NCBI RefSeq assembly: GCF_946151055.1
Contig: NZ_CAMGYZ010000001.1
Coordinates: forward strand, 62,001 to 126,000
DNA length: 64,000 nt
Direction of reading: 5' to 3'
Source: Bacillus sp. Marseille-Q3570
Lineage (GTDB): Bacteria > Bacillota > Bacilli > Bacillales > Fictibacillaceae
Shown here: in pieces, positions 26,290-35,762 of the stretch
Layout of the letters: every line of letters begins with the position of its first letter
Numbering within the stretch: position 1 is the stretch's first letter
The notes under the pieces: model-generated
Database searches by the model: none
What the model was told of the DNA's origin: nothing
Seen by the model: only the letters and a program-made list of their open reading frames with translations
Position numbers and translations under genes: made by a program

Positions 26290-26432
26290 CCTTTAAAAAC
26301 ATAAGTTTCTCCATATAATTACAATCGTTTTTAAACAATATGATGTAAATTCCTTTACTATGTTTATGTACTCGCACCTTTGTATTTCATAAAATATAAG
26401 TACTTAACACAGAGTGGAAAAGAGGGTTGGGA

Positions 26433-27746
26433 TTGTATTTACATGGGACCAGCACAATCAATCACAATGGCCATCTCGAAATCGGCGGTGTCGATTCTGT
26501 AGAGTTAGCAGCTCAATATGGAACGCCGTTATTTGTCTATGATGTGGGGTTGATCCGAAAACGCGCAAGAGAGTTCAAATTTGCATTCCAAAAAGCGGAT
26601 GTGAAAGGGAAGATCTCTTATGCAAGTAAAGCCTTTTCTTCAATCGCATTGATCCAAGTGGTTCATGAAGAAGGTTTATCTTTGGATGTAGCCTCTGGTG
26701 GTGAACTTCATACTGCGGTTGCCGCAGGTTTTCCAATTGAAAAGATCCACTTCCATGGCAACAATAAAAGCGCTGAAGAATTAAGAATGGCACTTGAATT
26801 AGGTATCGGATGTTTTGTAGTCGATAATTTTCATGAAATTGCACTACTGGAACTGTTCTGCAGAGAACTCGATATTAAAGCGAACATCCTCATACGGCTT
26901 ACTCCCGGTATAAAGACCTGTACACATGATTACATTTCAACAGGGCAAGCAGATTCCAAGTTCGGCTTCGATCTTCATAACGGCCAGGCTGATGAAGCAA
27001 TCAAACTCGTGTTAAATTCAAATTCTTTTAATCTTATGGGGGTTCATTGTCACATAGGATCGCAAGTCATCGAGACTGATAGTTATGTCGTTACTGTTGA
27101 TGCGATTTTCGAACGCATCAAGCATTGGAATGACCAAATCGCCTTTGTCCCCGATGTAGTCAATTTAGGCGGTGGATTCGGCATTCGATATACAGAGGAT
27201 GATCCTACACTTTCCCCACACGTGTTTGTCGACAAAATAATTGAAGCAGTTAAACGCAATGTCTACGAATTAAATATGAATATGCCTGAAGTCTGGATCG
27301 AGCCTGGACGGTCTCTCGTCGGTGAAGCCGGAACAACATTATATAGAACTGGTTCGCAAAAAGAAGTTCCTGAAATACGAACATATTTATCAATAGATGG
27401 AGGGATGAGCGACAATTTAAGACCAGCCCTTTATCAGGCAAAGTATGAAGCGGCTTTGGCAAACAAAATGACAACAAAACATGATCGTAAGGTCACTGTC
27501 TCCGGAAAATGTTGTGAGAGCGGGGATATGCTAATCTGGGAGGTCTTGTTACCAGAGACACATCCCGGCGATTTTCTCGCTGTCTTTTGCACAGGGGCAT
27601 ACGGCTACTGCATGGCAAACAATTATAACCGGCTCCCGAAGCCAGCAGTCGTCTTTGTGGAGAATGGAGAAGCACAATTGGTGATTAGACGGGAAACATA
27701 TGAAGATCTGTTGCGATTGGATCTTCCATTTAAACGGAATGTTTGA
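26433..27746 (+). CDS. lysA: Diaminopimelate decarboxylase
   Basis: 437-residue fold-type III PLP decarboxylase making lysine from meso-diaminopimelate. It follows B. subtilis LysA closely along its length: opening LHGTSTINHNGHLEIGGVD, PLP lysine in YASKAFSS, HFHGNNKS, GVHCHIGSQ, NLGGGFGIRY, EPGRSLVGEAG, CCESGDMLIW and AYGYCMANNYN. TTG at 26433 has GAGGG six bases before it and gives the family start; TTG at 26427 is too close. Location beside ectoine genes and an AsnC regulator is unusual. Confidence 0.92.
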   Translation: MYLHGTSTINHNGHLEIGGVDSVELAAQYGTPLFVYDVGLIRKRAREFKFAFQKADVKGKISYASKAFSSIALIQVVHEEGLSLDVASGGELHTAVAAGFPIEKIHFHGNNKSAEELRMALELGIGCFVVDNFHEIALLELFCRELDIKANILIRLTPGIKTCTHDYISTGQADSKFGFDLHNGQADEAIKLVLNSNSFNLMGVHCHIGSQVIETDSYVVTVDAIFERIKHWNDQIAFVPDVVNLGGGFGIRYTEDDPTLSPHVFVDKIIEAVKRNVYELNMNMPEVWIEPGRSLVGEAGTTLYRTGSQKEVPEIRTYLSIDGGMSDNLRPALYQAKYEAALANKMTTKHDRKVTVSGKCCESGDMLIWEVLLPETHPGDFLAVFCTGAYGYCMANNYNRLPKPAVVFVENGEAQLVIRRETYEDLLRLDLPFKRNV

Positions 27747-27833
27747 GTAATAGGAACAAAGGTTAATTATATGAATATAGTCGATTTAGGGTTACCAGAA
27801 AACAAATCTTCCATTCTTAAGGAGTGAGGCACT

Positions 27834-28307
27834 ATGAGTAAACCAATAGAAATTTCAAAAATTAAAGTTATTCAAGATGAAAGACCGAGTCGCCGAGCCT
27901 ACATTGCTGATTTTGAAGAGCCTGTCCGTTATGGGGTACACGGAGGTGTGAAAGAATTCTATAAGGCTGTGCCCGAAGAAGAACAACCCTCTACATTGGA
28001 TCACATTGTATCAGCAGCAGGAGGCTGACTGACAGGAACACTTTCAGGCGCGCTGGAGGCGCGTAAAATACCGACATTTCCAAATAAACTACAAGGCCAA
28101 TTTGAAGGTGTGATCGAAGCTCCAGACGGAGTATTGAAAATCACCAAGATCCACTGTCTTTACAAGTTGGAGATTCCAAAAGGGAAAAGAGAGAGTGCTG
28201 AACGAGCATTAGGCGTATTTGAAAAAAGTTGTCCTGTTGCCCAGACGTTAAAAGGCTGTGTCGAGTTTGAACATGAATGGGAAATAACCGAAGTAGAAGA
28301 AAGCTGA
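27834..28307 (+). CDS. OsmC-family peroxiredoxin-like protein, probable selenoprotein (TGA = Sec65)
   Basis: Reading through one in-frame TGA (28026-28028) gives 157 residues of a complete OsmC-fold protein. OsmC proteins reduce organic hydroperoxides with two cysteines. The first lies in a D-x-x-x-x-A-x-G-x-C-L-T-G-T-L context; here DHIVSAAGG-TGA-LTGTLSGALEAR places the TGA exactly at it. The second, C133 in KSCPVAQTL, is intact, and the downstream frame keeps full protein character to its own TGA at 28305. AAGGAGTGAGG lies before ATG. A SECIS-like hairpin follows the TGA. Alternative: a Cys-to-stop mutation or sequencing error making a pseudogene. Confidence 0.78.
28029..28068 (+). promoter_or_regulatory. 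Candidate bacterial SECIS element
   Basis: Within the OsmC coding sequence, CGCGC (28049-28053) and GCGCG (28059-28063) form a perfect stem with loop TGGAG, extendable by one G-U pair and TTT/AAA below a small internal loop. The apical loop starts 26 nt after the TGA and has G at its second position, both within the published bacterial SECIS rules as I recall them. The same bases encode a conserved segment, so chance pairing is possible. Confidence 0.62.
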
Positions 28308-28319
28308 TCGAGCCTCAAC

Positions 28320-28352
28320 AAAAAGCCTTAGTCTAGTGGACTAAGGCTTTTT
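28320..28352. terminator. Bidirectional terminator between OsmC gene and yflT
   Basis: AAAAAGCCTTAGTC pairs perfectly with GACTAAGGCTTTTT around TAGTG. Confidence 0.92.
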
Positions 28353-28359
28353 CAGTCTC

Positions 28360-28701
28360 TTAAAGTTTCACTTCATCCTGATTTGTAACGACTAAGAGTG
28401 TTTTTCCTTTGTCCAATTCTTCTTCAAGCTTTTGTGCTTTTGATTGATCAAACCCTATTTCTTTCATTTTTGAAATTAATTTATCTGGTTTGCCTCTAAA
28501 TACGTTTTTAGTGGCGGTGCCGATTCCGGTCACTTTGACCCCGATCTTATTTGCATCGTTTTTCTTTCTTGCACGTCTGTCATGATCATTATCGTGCGCA
28601 AGCATATAAATGTCGTCATCTCTGACACCATCTTTACGTAGTTTATCGATGGATTCACTCAAATGTTCGTCATTATGGAAAATCTTATAGTTAGGTTTCA
28701 A
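28360..28701 (-). CDS. yflT: General stress protein 17M-like (YflT domain)
   Basis: 113-residue small protein of the YflT/GSP17M family, induced by heat and salt in B. subtilis; molecular role unknown. The N-terminal half (YKIFHNDEHLSESIDKLRKDGVRDDDIYML) is the family pattern; the C-terminus has a helical charged segment. TTG start with AAGGAGGCG seven bases upstream. A perfect sigma-B promoter precedes it, which agrees with the family's known regulation. Confidence 0.88.
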   Translation of the reverse strand: MKPNYKIFHNDEHLSESIDKLRKDGVRDDDIYMLAHDNDHDRRARKKNDANKIGVKVTGIGTATKNVFRGKPDKLISKMKEIGFDQSKAQKLEEELDKGKTLLVVTNQDEVKL

Positions 28702-28726
28702 ATGAATCGCCTCCTTAAAAGCCGAA

Positions 28727-28752
28727 ATACCCTATATCAATTAAGATTAAAC
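28727..28752 (-). promoter_or_regulatory. Sigma-B promoter of yflT
   Basis: Minus strand GTTTAA, 14 bases, GGGTAT, matching the consensus fully. It lies back to back with the LexA-controlled promoter of the endonuclease gene. Confidence 0.85.
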
Positions 28753-28759
28753 AAAACAC

Positions 28760-28788
28760 TTGAGTAAACGAACGTTTGTTCGTATAAT
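28760..28788 (+). promoter_or_regulatory. Sigma-A promoter with LexA (DinR) box
   Basis: -35 TTGAGT (28760-28765), 17-base spacer, -10 TATAAT (28783-28788). The spacer ends with CGAACGTTTGTTCG (28769-28782), a perfect match to the Gram-positive SOS box CGAAC-N4-GTTCG, placed to block RNA polymerase. Confidence 0.85.
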
Positions 28789-28823
28789 GGAAATGAAGGT
28801 ATATTTTGGAAAGGTGTGATTTC

Positions 28824-29792
28824 ATGTCCAGAGGTCCAAAGAAGAAAAGGACTTTAGAAGTTGAAGAAATCATCTCTCTTTATAAAAAAGGAGAGAGCAC
28901 CACAAGAATAGCTGAACTTGCAAATGTCTCATCAAGATACATAAATAAATTACTCAAAAAGGCTAATGTAGAAAGGAGACCAAGAGGGCATTGGAAACGA
29001 AAATACCATTTTAACGAAGATTATTTTAAAACCTGGTCTGGAACGATGGCGTATATCTTAGGGTTGTTCACTGCAGATGGATTAGTTTCTCAACATGCGC
29101 AACTTGTATCCATAACCCAAAAAGAACCATATATCCTTGACGAGATAAAACAAGAATTAAGGACCGAGCAACCATTATATCGAGTTAAAAGGAATGGTGT
29201 GTATACTCTAAATTTGCATAGTAAAATTATGAAAGAAGATCTCATCAATATCCATGATCTTAACCCTTGTAAGTCAAATGATGTATTGTTCCCTTACGTA
29301 CCGGAGGAATTTCTGCATCACTTTATTAGAGGGTATTTTGATGGTGATGGAAGCATTAACTATAAAGGTTATACGATTATTTTTGTAGGTGGTTCAGGTG
29401 AATTTATGAAAGCGTTACAAGAAATTCTGATTGCTAAAGGATTTAAGACTAATTTAGTAACTCAAAATAAACACTTTAGATTGTTTATTAGCGGAAGGAA
29501 GTCAATTCAAATGTTTGCAGAATGGATCTATAAAGACAAGAATTTATATTTAAAAAGAAAGTATGATGAATTTAAAAAGGAGAAAATACCTTTGGATTTA
29601 TTAACTGATCGTGAATTTAAAGCTACCAAAAATGCGGTTAATAAAAGAAAGCGAAATTTTCTCGAACAACTAACAAAAACAAAATGCATAGAAAGTGCAT
29701 GTAAATCAGTAGCAATAAATACAATTACACATAAAAACTGGTTAAAGAACGATCGAGAGTTCAAAGAGAAGTTTAACAAAATAATAAATTAA
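28824..29792 (+). CDS. Free-standing LAGLIDADG homing endonuclease with N-terminal HTH
   Basis: 322 residues. The N-terminus (about 1-50) is basic with a resolvase-like helix-turn-helix (STTRIAELANVSSRYINKLL). Two LAGLIDADG helices follow: YILGLFTADG (catalytic D85) and FIRGYFDGDG (D173/D175), so it is a monomeric two-motif DNA endonuclease. It is not embedded in an intein or intron. ATG at 28824 follows GGAAAGGTG; an in-frame TTG at 28806 precedes that site. Its codons are clearly more AT-rich than the neighbours, suggesting acquisition. A perfect SOS box lies in its promoter. Confidence 0.85.
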   Translation: MSRGPKKKRTLEVEEIISLYKKGESTTRIAELANVSSRYINKLLKKANVERRPRGHWKRKYHFNEDYFKTWSGTMAYILGLFTADGLVSQHAQLVSITQKEPYILDEIKQELRTEQPLYRVKRNGVYTLNLHSKIMKEDLINIHDLNPCKSNDVLFPYVPEEFLHHFIRGYFDGDGSINYKGYTIIFVGGSGEFMKALQEILIAKGFKTNLVTQNKHFRLFISGRKSIQMFAEWIYKDKNLYLKRKYDEFKKEKIPLDLLTDREFKATKNAVNKRKRNFLEQLTKTKCIESACKSVAINTITHKNWLKNDREFKEKFNKIIN

Positions 29793-29797
29793 CTATG

Positions 29798-29830
29798 AAA
29801 AGGGAGAGTTTTATAAGACTCTCTTTTTTC
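29798..29830 (+). terminator. Terminator of the endonuclease gene
   Basis: GAGAGT/ACTCTC hairpin with flanking A's and a T6 run. Confidence 0.8.
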
Positions 29831-29894
29831 ACTTACTTTTTATTTGTTAACATAATATATCTTATAACTACCAATAGAAAAAATCCAAAATTCC

Positions 29895-29929
<35 letters not shown>

Positions 29930-29964
29930 ATAATCGAATTTTCAATACTATTTGAACTAGTCAC

Positions 29965-30292
29965 TTAAAGTTGTAAATAATTCATATTTGCAATGACATT
30001 CTGATCATTATCTTCTGCAAAAAATTCCTGATCATCGTTTTCTTTACTGGAACTCACTACGCCTTTTTTAGTGCGTAACTTCGTCTGGATGACGCCGCTT
30101 TGCTCTCCGTGAGCATTTATGACCCCATAAAGATGAACTGCATCCACTTTATTAAACAGATCTTCCGGATCAAGACAACGACCTCATCAGCCTCATCCAT
30201 ATAGGAATCTATATTTCCAATTTGGTTGTCGATTTTGTTCTGAACCGTTCCTTTTAACCACTTTGGACAATAGATATCATCATAAAATATAA
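29965..30292 (-). pseudogene. Frameshifted, N-terminally truncated gene remnant
   Basis: Two overlapping minus-strand frames form one protein if a single base is restored near 30168-30178: first part FYDDIYCPKWLKGTVQNK...DEADEVVVL, then DPEDLFNKVDAVHLYGVINAHG...QSGVIQTKLRTKKGVVSS, ending NVIANMNYLQL. No start codon or ribosome site is found; the upstream part has been replaced by the terminator of the P450 gene. I do not recognise the family. The rest of 29831-29964 is AT-rich with nothing identifiable. Confidence 0.6.
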
Positions 30293-30326
30293 AAAACAAC
30301 CTGCTTTTAAAAAAACAGGTTGTTCC
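30293..30326 (-). terminator. Terminator of the P450 gene
   Basis: AACAACCTG pairs with CAGGTTGTT on either side of an A/T loop; minus-strand T6 follows. Confidence 0.8.
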
Positions 30327-30336
30327 TGAAATTCAC

Positions 30337-31599
<1,263 letters not shown>

Positions 31600-31703
31600 T
31601 CAGCTCCTTTTCATCTCAAATTTAGATGGCATGAGTTACGACATTCTTATTAAACCCATTTTCACGAAAATAAAACCTCTTAAACATATTCATGCCACTG
31701 ACC

Positions 31704-31736
31704 AAAAAAACCGTCCAGATTATAACTGAACGGTTT
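31704..31736 (-). terminator. Terminator of the Gfo/Idh/MocA operon
   Basis: AAACCGTTCAG pairs with CTGGACGGTTT; T7 follows on the minus strand. Confidence 0.85.
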
Positions 31737-31744
31737 AAGAGATA

Positions 31745-32713
31745 TCAAGCCCACCACATTTCGGATGGTTTTTCATTAATCAGTACTGTTTTCAAGTTGG
31801 TTACTGCACGGTTGAATCCTTCGTCGATCGACATGATCGGATCTTCATGCTCAATACTCACGACATGGTCATAGCCATAAATCCGTAGTGCGCTGATGAT
31901 GTTCGACCATTCATCTACACTGTGGCCGCAACCTACTGAACGGAAAGTCCATGCCCTTGTCCTCACTTCACCGTAAGACTGCATGTCAGTCAGTCCATAC
32001 ATGTTGACGTTGTCTTGATCGATATACGTATCCTTTGCATGGAAATGATGGATTGCATCCGCTTCACCCAGTATTTTGATGGCAGCAACTGGATCAATTC
32101 CCTGCCACCATAAATGGCTCGGATCCAAGTTTGCACCAATCGAGTCGTTCGTTGCTTCTCGGAGCTTCAACATTGTGTAAGGTGTGTGAACCAGGAAACC
32201 GCCATGTAGTTCGAGCCCTATTTTCACCCCGTGCTCTTCTGCCAATTGGCCGATTTCCTTCCAATAAGGGATAAGCTTATTCTCCCATTGCCATTCATAT
32301 ACGTCCCCATAATCACCCGGCCATGGGGTGACTGGCCAATTCGGATGAATGGCACCATCATGATCCCCTGCTACTCCGGAAAAACAGTTAACCACAGGAA
32401 CATCCATCAATGCAGCTAACCTGATCGTTTTACGCAACGTTTCATCAGATTCTTGCGCAAAATTTTCATCAGGTGAGATCGGGTTTCCATGGCAGCTGAA
32501 GGCACTGATTGTCAAATCCCGCTCCTGGACCTTCTGGAGATATTGTTTACGTGCGCCTTCATCTTCCAGCAGTTCGTCTAAAGGACAATGCGCACCCCCT
32601 GGGTAACAGCCAGTCCCGATTTCTACAGCATGTAATCCGCTCTCTTTCACATGATCAAGCATTTCTTCGAATGATTTTTCAGCAAATAAGACTGTGAATA
32701 CGCCTAGTTTCAA
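31745..32713 (-). CDS. Sugar phosphate isomerase/epimerase-like TIM-barrel protein
   Basis: 322-residue AP-endonuclease-2 superfamily protein (IolE/IolH/xylose isomerase-like). Metal-binding features of the barrel are seen: VEIGTG, GLELHGG, NLDPSHLWW, HFHAKD and SIEHED. TTG start with AGAGGTG upstream; begins 12 bases after the preceding oxidoreductase gene. Last gene of a five-gene operon with three Gfo/Idh/MocA dehydrogenases. It probably isomerises, epimerises or eliminates on a keto-sugar; exact substrate unknown. Confidence 0.83.
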   Translation of the reverse strand: MKLGVFTVLFAEKSFEEMLDHVKESGLHAVEIGTGCYPGGAHCPLDELLEDEGARKQYLQKVQERDLTISAFSCHGNPISPDENFAQESDETLRKTIRLAALMDVPVVNCFSGVAGDHDGAIHPNWPVTPWPGDYGDVYEWQWENKLIPYWKEIGQLAEEHGVKIGLELHGGFLVHTPYTMLKLREATNDSIGANLDPSHLWWQGIDPVAAIKILGEADAIHHFHAKDTYIDQDNVNMYGLTDMQSYGEVRTRAWTFRSVGCGHSVDEWSNIISALRIYGYDHVVSIEHEDPIMSIDEGFNRAVTNLKTVLINEKPSEMWWA

Positions 32714-32725
32714 TGTATGACACCT

Positions 32726-33889
32726 CTACTCTTCAGAAATTTGGACCCATCTTTTTGTCTCATGGCTCTCAAGGATCGCCTCGACCAACTGCATGATCCG
32801 ATGACCTTCAGCAAGAGAAGCGAAGGATGTTTCATTTTCCAATTCAACATTGTCTTCCTTTTGATTGATTGCTCCGTAAAAATCCAGCATCAAGTTCTTC
32901 AGTCCATCCGGCCACCCCTCCTGATGTCCACCTGGATAATGGGCTAGGCTTGCCGCTTCTGGAGTAAGGAGAGCTGGATCTTTCACCAGTTCCTTGTTCG
33001 GTTCATTCCGTTGCCCGATCCATAGCCGGTTCGGCTGTTCCTGGTCCCAGGAGTATGTGGCATGAGCTGTTGCGATATCAAAATAGAACTTATTTTTACG
33101 TCCAGGGCTAACCTGGGAAACAGTGAAAACCCCGTGGATGCCGTCTTCGAAATGAACGAGGACACTCCCGTAATCCTCTGTGTCGATCTGGACTTCCTCT
33201 GTATCGCCGGAATCACTTTTGCCGAACGTCTGTACTTCCGCTTTCGGTTTTTGACGGGTAGGATGAACTGTCTTCAAATCGGAGAATACTTCTACGATTT
33301 TCTTACCGAGGATATATTGGACAGTATCACACCAATGTGAACCGATATCGGCTATTGCCCGTGAAGGACCGTTCTTTTCCGCATCCATACGCCAGCTGTA
33401 ATCTGTCTCATGTAAACACCAGTCCTGTACATATCCTCCGTATACAAGATTTACTCTTCCCTGCAGACCTGAAGTGATGTCTTCTTTCATCTGCTTGACG
33501 AGCGGGAAGTGTCGGTAGTTGAAGCATACACCAGCTATAAGATTATGTTTATTCGCAAGTTCCTTCAATTCTTTCGACTCTTCACTGTTCATCGCTAACG
33601 GCTTTTCAGACAGCAGATGTTTTCCAGCCAGTAGGATATCTCTATTAAAAGGATAATGTAAAAAATTCGAGGAGCAATTGTGAACGACTTGCACTTCTGA
33701 ATCATTGATCAAATGGTCTACATCATCATACGCATGATCGATATGGTATTGATTGGCTACTTTTTCTGCTTTAGAGAGTTCGCTCGAAGCGATTCCAACT
33801 ACCTCAACGTTCGGAAGTCGTTTCAAGGCTTCCAAATGAGACATTGCTGAAAAACCTGTCCCTATGATTCCAGCTTTGATCTTTTTCAT
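32726..33889 (-). CDS. Gfo/Idh/MocA family oxidoreductase (1)
   Basis: 387 residues. N-terminal Rossmann fold with AGIIGTGFSAMSHLEALKRL; catalytic EKPLA (Lys of the family's EKP motif, about 95); C-terminal alpha/beta sheet domain with NYRHFP and DIGSHWCD (likely catalytic Asp/His). NAD(P)-dependent oxidation or reduction of sugars or inositols. Its ATG overlaps the stop of the next upstream gene (ATGA), with GGAGGGAG before it. Confidence 0.87.
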   Translation of the reverse strand: MKKIKAGIIGTGFSAMSHLEALKRLPNVEVVGIASSELSKAEKVANQYHIDHAYDDVDHLINDSEVQVVHNCSSNFLHYPFNRDILLAGKHLLSEKPLAMNSEESKELKELANKHNLIAGVCFNYRHFPLVKQMKEDITSGLQGRVNLVYGGYVQDWCLHETDYSWRMDAEKNGPSRAIADIGSHWCDTVQYILGKKIVEVFSDLKTVHPTRQKPKAEVQTFGKSDSGDTEEVQIDTEDYGSVLVHFEDGIHGVFTVSQVSPGRKNKFYFDIATAHATYSWDQEQPNRLWIGQRNEPNKELVKDPALLTPEAASLAHYPGGHQEGWPDGLKNLMLDFYGAINQKEDNVELENETSFASLAEGHRIMQLVEAILESHETKRWVQISEE

Positions 33890-34665
33890 GAGCTCCCTCC
33901 TTCGGGAACTTTTGACCTGATCGATTGAAGGTTTTTGAGATTGATAGTCAGACTTTCGTATGGGTCCCTCTCAAATTCCTCTTGTTCAACGGTGAGCCAT
34001 TCAATACCATATTCTTCAGCGGCTTTAACGATAGAACCAAAATTCAACTGTCCATTACCGACTTCTGTGCCTATTTTATCTCCATTGATCAATTTCATAT
34101 CTTTAATGTGAAGTGAAACGATTCGATCCCGGTATTTATCGATGATATTGTATGGGTCATGGTCAGCAAAAGCAGCCCAATAACAATCAAGCTCCATTTT
34201 TACGAGTGATGGGTCCGTATTTTCAAATAACAAGTCAAACCCTGTTCGCTCTCCAAATCTATCAAACTCGAAATCGTGGTTATGATAACCAAAGGTGAAG
34301 CCATCTTTCTTACATATCTCACCAATCTGATTGAACGTCTCAGCGATTGCTTTGTAATCATCAACTGATTGACGTTTTTCCGCAGGGATTCCAGGACAAA
34401 TGATCAATTTGTTTCCAATCACGTGTTGATATTCGAGGGTCCTTTTGAGTTCCTCATCCTTTAGTTGGTCCAAAGCGATGTGAGCACCAGCGCTAACCAG
34501 ACCATTTTCGTCCAATACCATCTTGACATCTCGCGCTGCCGTTTCGAAAAAACCTGCGAATTGAACACCTTCATAGCCTATCTCTGCAACTTTCTGAACA
34601 GTCCCGAGAAAATCCTTTGCTGTTTTCTCGTGAATCGAATACAACTGTAAACCGATTTTACTCAT
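33886..34665 (-). CDS. Sugar isomerase/epimerase-like TIM-barrel protein (2)
   Basis: 259 residues, AP-endonuclease-2 superfamily. Barrel motifs: KIGLQLYSI start, GYEGVQFAGFF, FGYHNHDFEF, MELDCYW, HIKDMK and WLTVEQEEF, with the His/Asp/Glu metal ligands seen in such isomerases. It resembles YcjR/3-keto-sugar epimerases more than IolE. AGGAGGT before ATG; translationally coupled to the following oxidoreductase gene. Confidence 0.84.
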   Translation of the reverse strand: MSKIGLQLYSIHEKTAKDFLGTVQKVAEIGYEGVQFAGFFETAARDVKMVLDENGLVSAGAHIALDQLKDEELKRTLEYQHVIGNKLIICPGIPAEKRQSVDDYKAIAETFNQIGEICKKDGFTFGYHNHDFEFDRFGERTGFDLLFENTDPSLVKMELDCYWAAFADHDPYNIIDKYRDRIVSLHIKDMKLINGDKIGTEVGNGQLNFGSIVKAAEEYGIEWLTVEQEEFERDPYESLTINLKNLQSIRSKVPEGGSS

Positions 34666-34688
34666 GGATACCTCCTATAGCTTGACTA

Positions 34689-35750
34689 TCAAACGGATAT
34701 GGTTCGCTCCAACTTGACGGCTTCACCTTTTTCCGCAGACTCGTATAATCCATTGATGATCTGTTGTAGATAAACCCCTTCTTTAGGCGTGCTGATCGGT
34801 GGAAGCCCTGATAGACATGACTCGACGAATCGTTCGATTTCCAACTCGTGATACCCTTTACGTGGTAGAAAGGATGGAGTGGTGTCAATGAGTACATCAT
34901 GTTTCTCCTGATAGATCTTTAGAGGGAAAACATCGGCACCGCCTTGATCACCCATCAAGGAAACATTCATTTCATCATGTTTTTCCACATTCGCTGCGAA
35001 TGCTGAATCTAAAAGAATCGAAGCCCCATTCTTAAAGGTGATCATACCTCGGGCCATATCTTCTATTGTGAAGTTTTCCCAATCCCAATCACCCATCATT
35101 CCGACACCCTTCCGCTTTCCGAGTTTCTGATAAGTGACCCCGAAAACAGTATCCGGTTCTGGGTAGCCCATCAAATAAAGAGCGGTATCGAGCATATGGA
35201 CACCAATATCAATCAGAGGACCGCCTCCTTGGAGTTCTTTGTTTGTGAAGACACCCCAGCCAGGAATACCTCTACGTCGCATTGCTGTAACTCTTGCTGC
35301 ATAAATGTCCCCTAAGTCATCATTGTCGATGAAACGTTTCAATGCTTCGACCTCTGGAGCATGTCGGAAGTGGAAGCCATAGGTTAAAATCTTTCCTTCT
35401 TTCTCGGCAGTTTCAGCCATTTCAACTGCCTCATCCACAGTCATTGCCGGTGGTTTCTCACATAAAACGTGGCACCCCGCCTTCAGCGCAGCAATTGTTG
35501 CAGGGTGATGGAATTTATTCGGTGTACATATACTAACGGCATCGATCTCCACGTTTTCGAACATTTCGTCATATGTAGAAAAAGCATATGGTGCATTGAT
35601 CTCAGCTGCTAACTCCTCCGCTTTTTCCTGGACGACATCACAAACGGCAACGAGCTCGACTTTGTCTCCACATTTCAAATAGCTAGGAATATGTACTTCC
35701 TTAGCAATCCCACCCGCACCGATGATTCCTACCTTCAATTTTTCAGCCAT
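34689..35750 (-). CDS. Gfo/Idh/MocA family oxidoreductase (2)
   Basis: 353 residues with Rossmann motif GIIGAGGIAKEVHIPSYL, CEKPPAM (catalytic Lys region), FRHAPEV and DIGVHMLDTALYLMG. Similar size and layout to the other two dehydrogenases of the operon but clearly different in sequence, so each likely handles a different step or substrate. GGAGGAG lies seven bases before ATG. Confidence 0.87.
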   Translation of the reverse strand: MAEKLKVGIIGAGGIAKEVHIPSYLKCGDKVELVAVCDVVQEKAEELAAEINAPYAFSTYDEMFENVEIDAVSICTPNKFHHPATIAALKAGCHVLCEKPPAMTVDEAVEMAETAEKEGKILTYGFHFRHAPEVEALKRFIDNDDLGDIYAARVTAMRRRGIPGWGVFTNKELQGGGPLIDIGVHMLDTALYLMGYPEPDTVFGVTYQKLGKRKGVGMMGDWDWENFTIEDMARGMITFKNGASILLDSAFAANVEKHDEMNVSLMGDQGGADVFPLKIYQEKHDVLIDTTPSFLPRKGYHELEIERFVESCLSGLPPISTPKEGVYLQQIINGLYESAEKGEAVKLERTISV

Positions 35751-35762
35751 ATTCTTCTCCTC

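Noticed and set aside
28110-28307. Separate short gene for the 3' half of the OsmC frame
   Set aside because: No ribosome site before its GTG, and it is in the same frame as the 5' half; reading through the TGA gives one normal-length OsmC protein.
28806-29792. Endonuclease as an intein or intron product
   Set aside because: No host-gene halves flank it and it has its own promoter, ribosome site and terminator.
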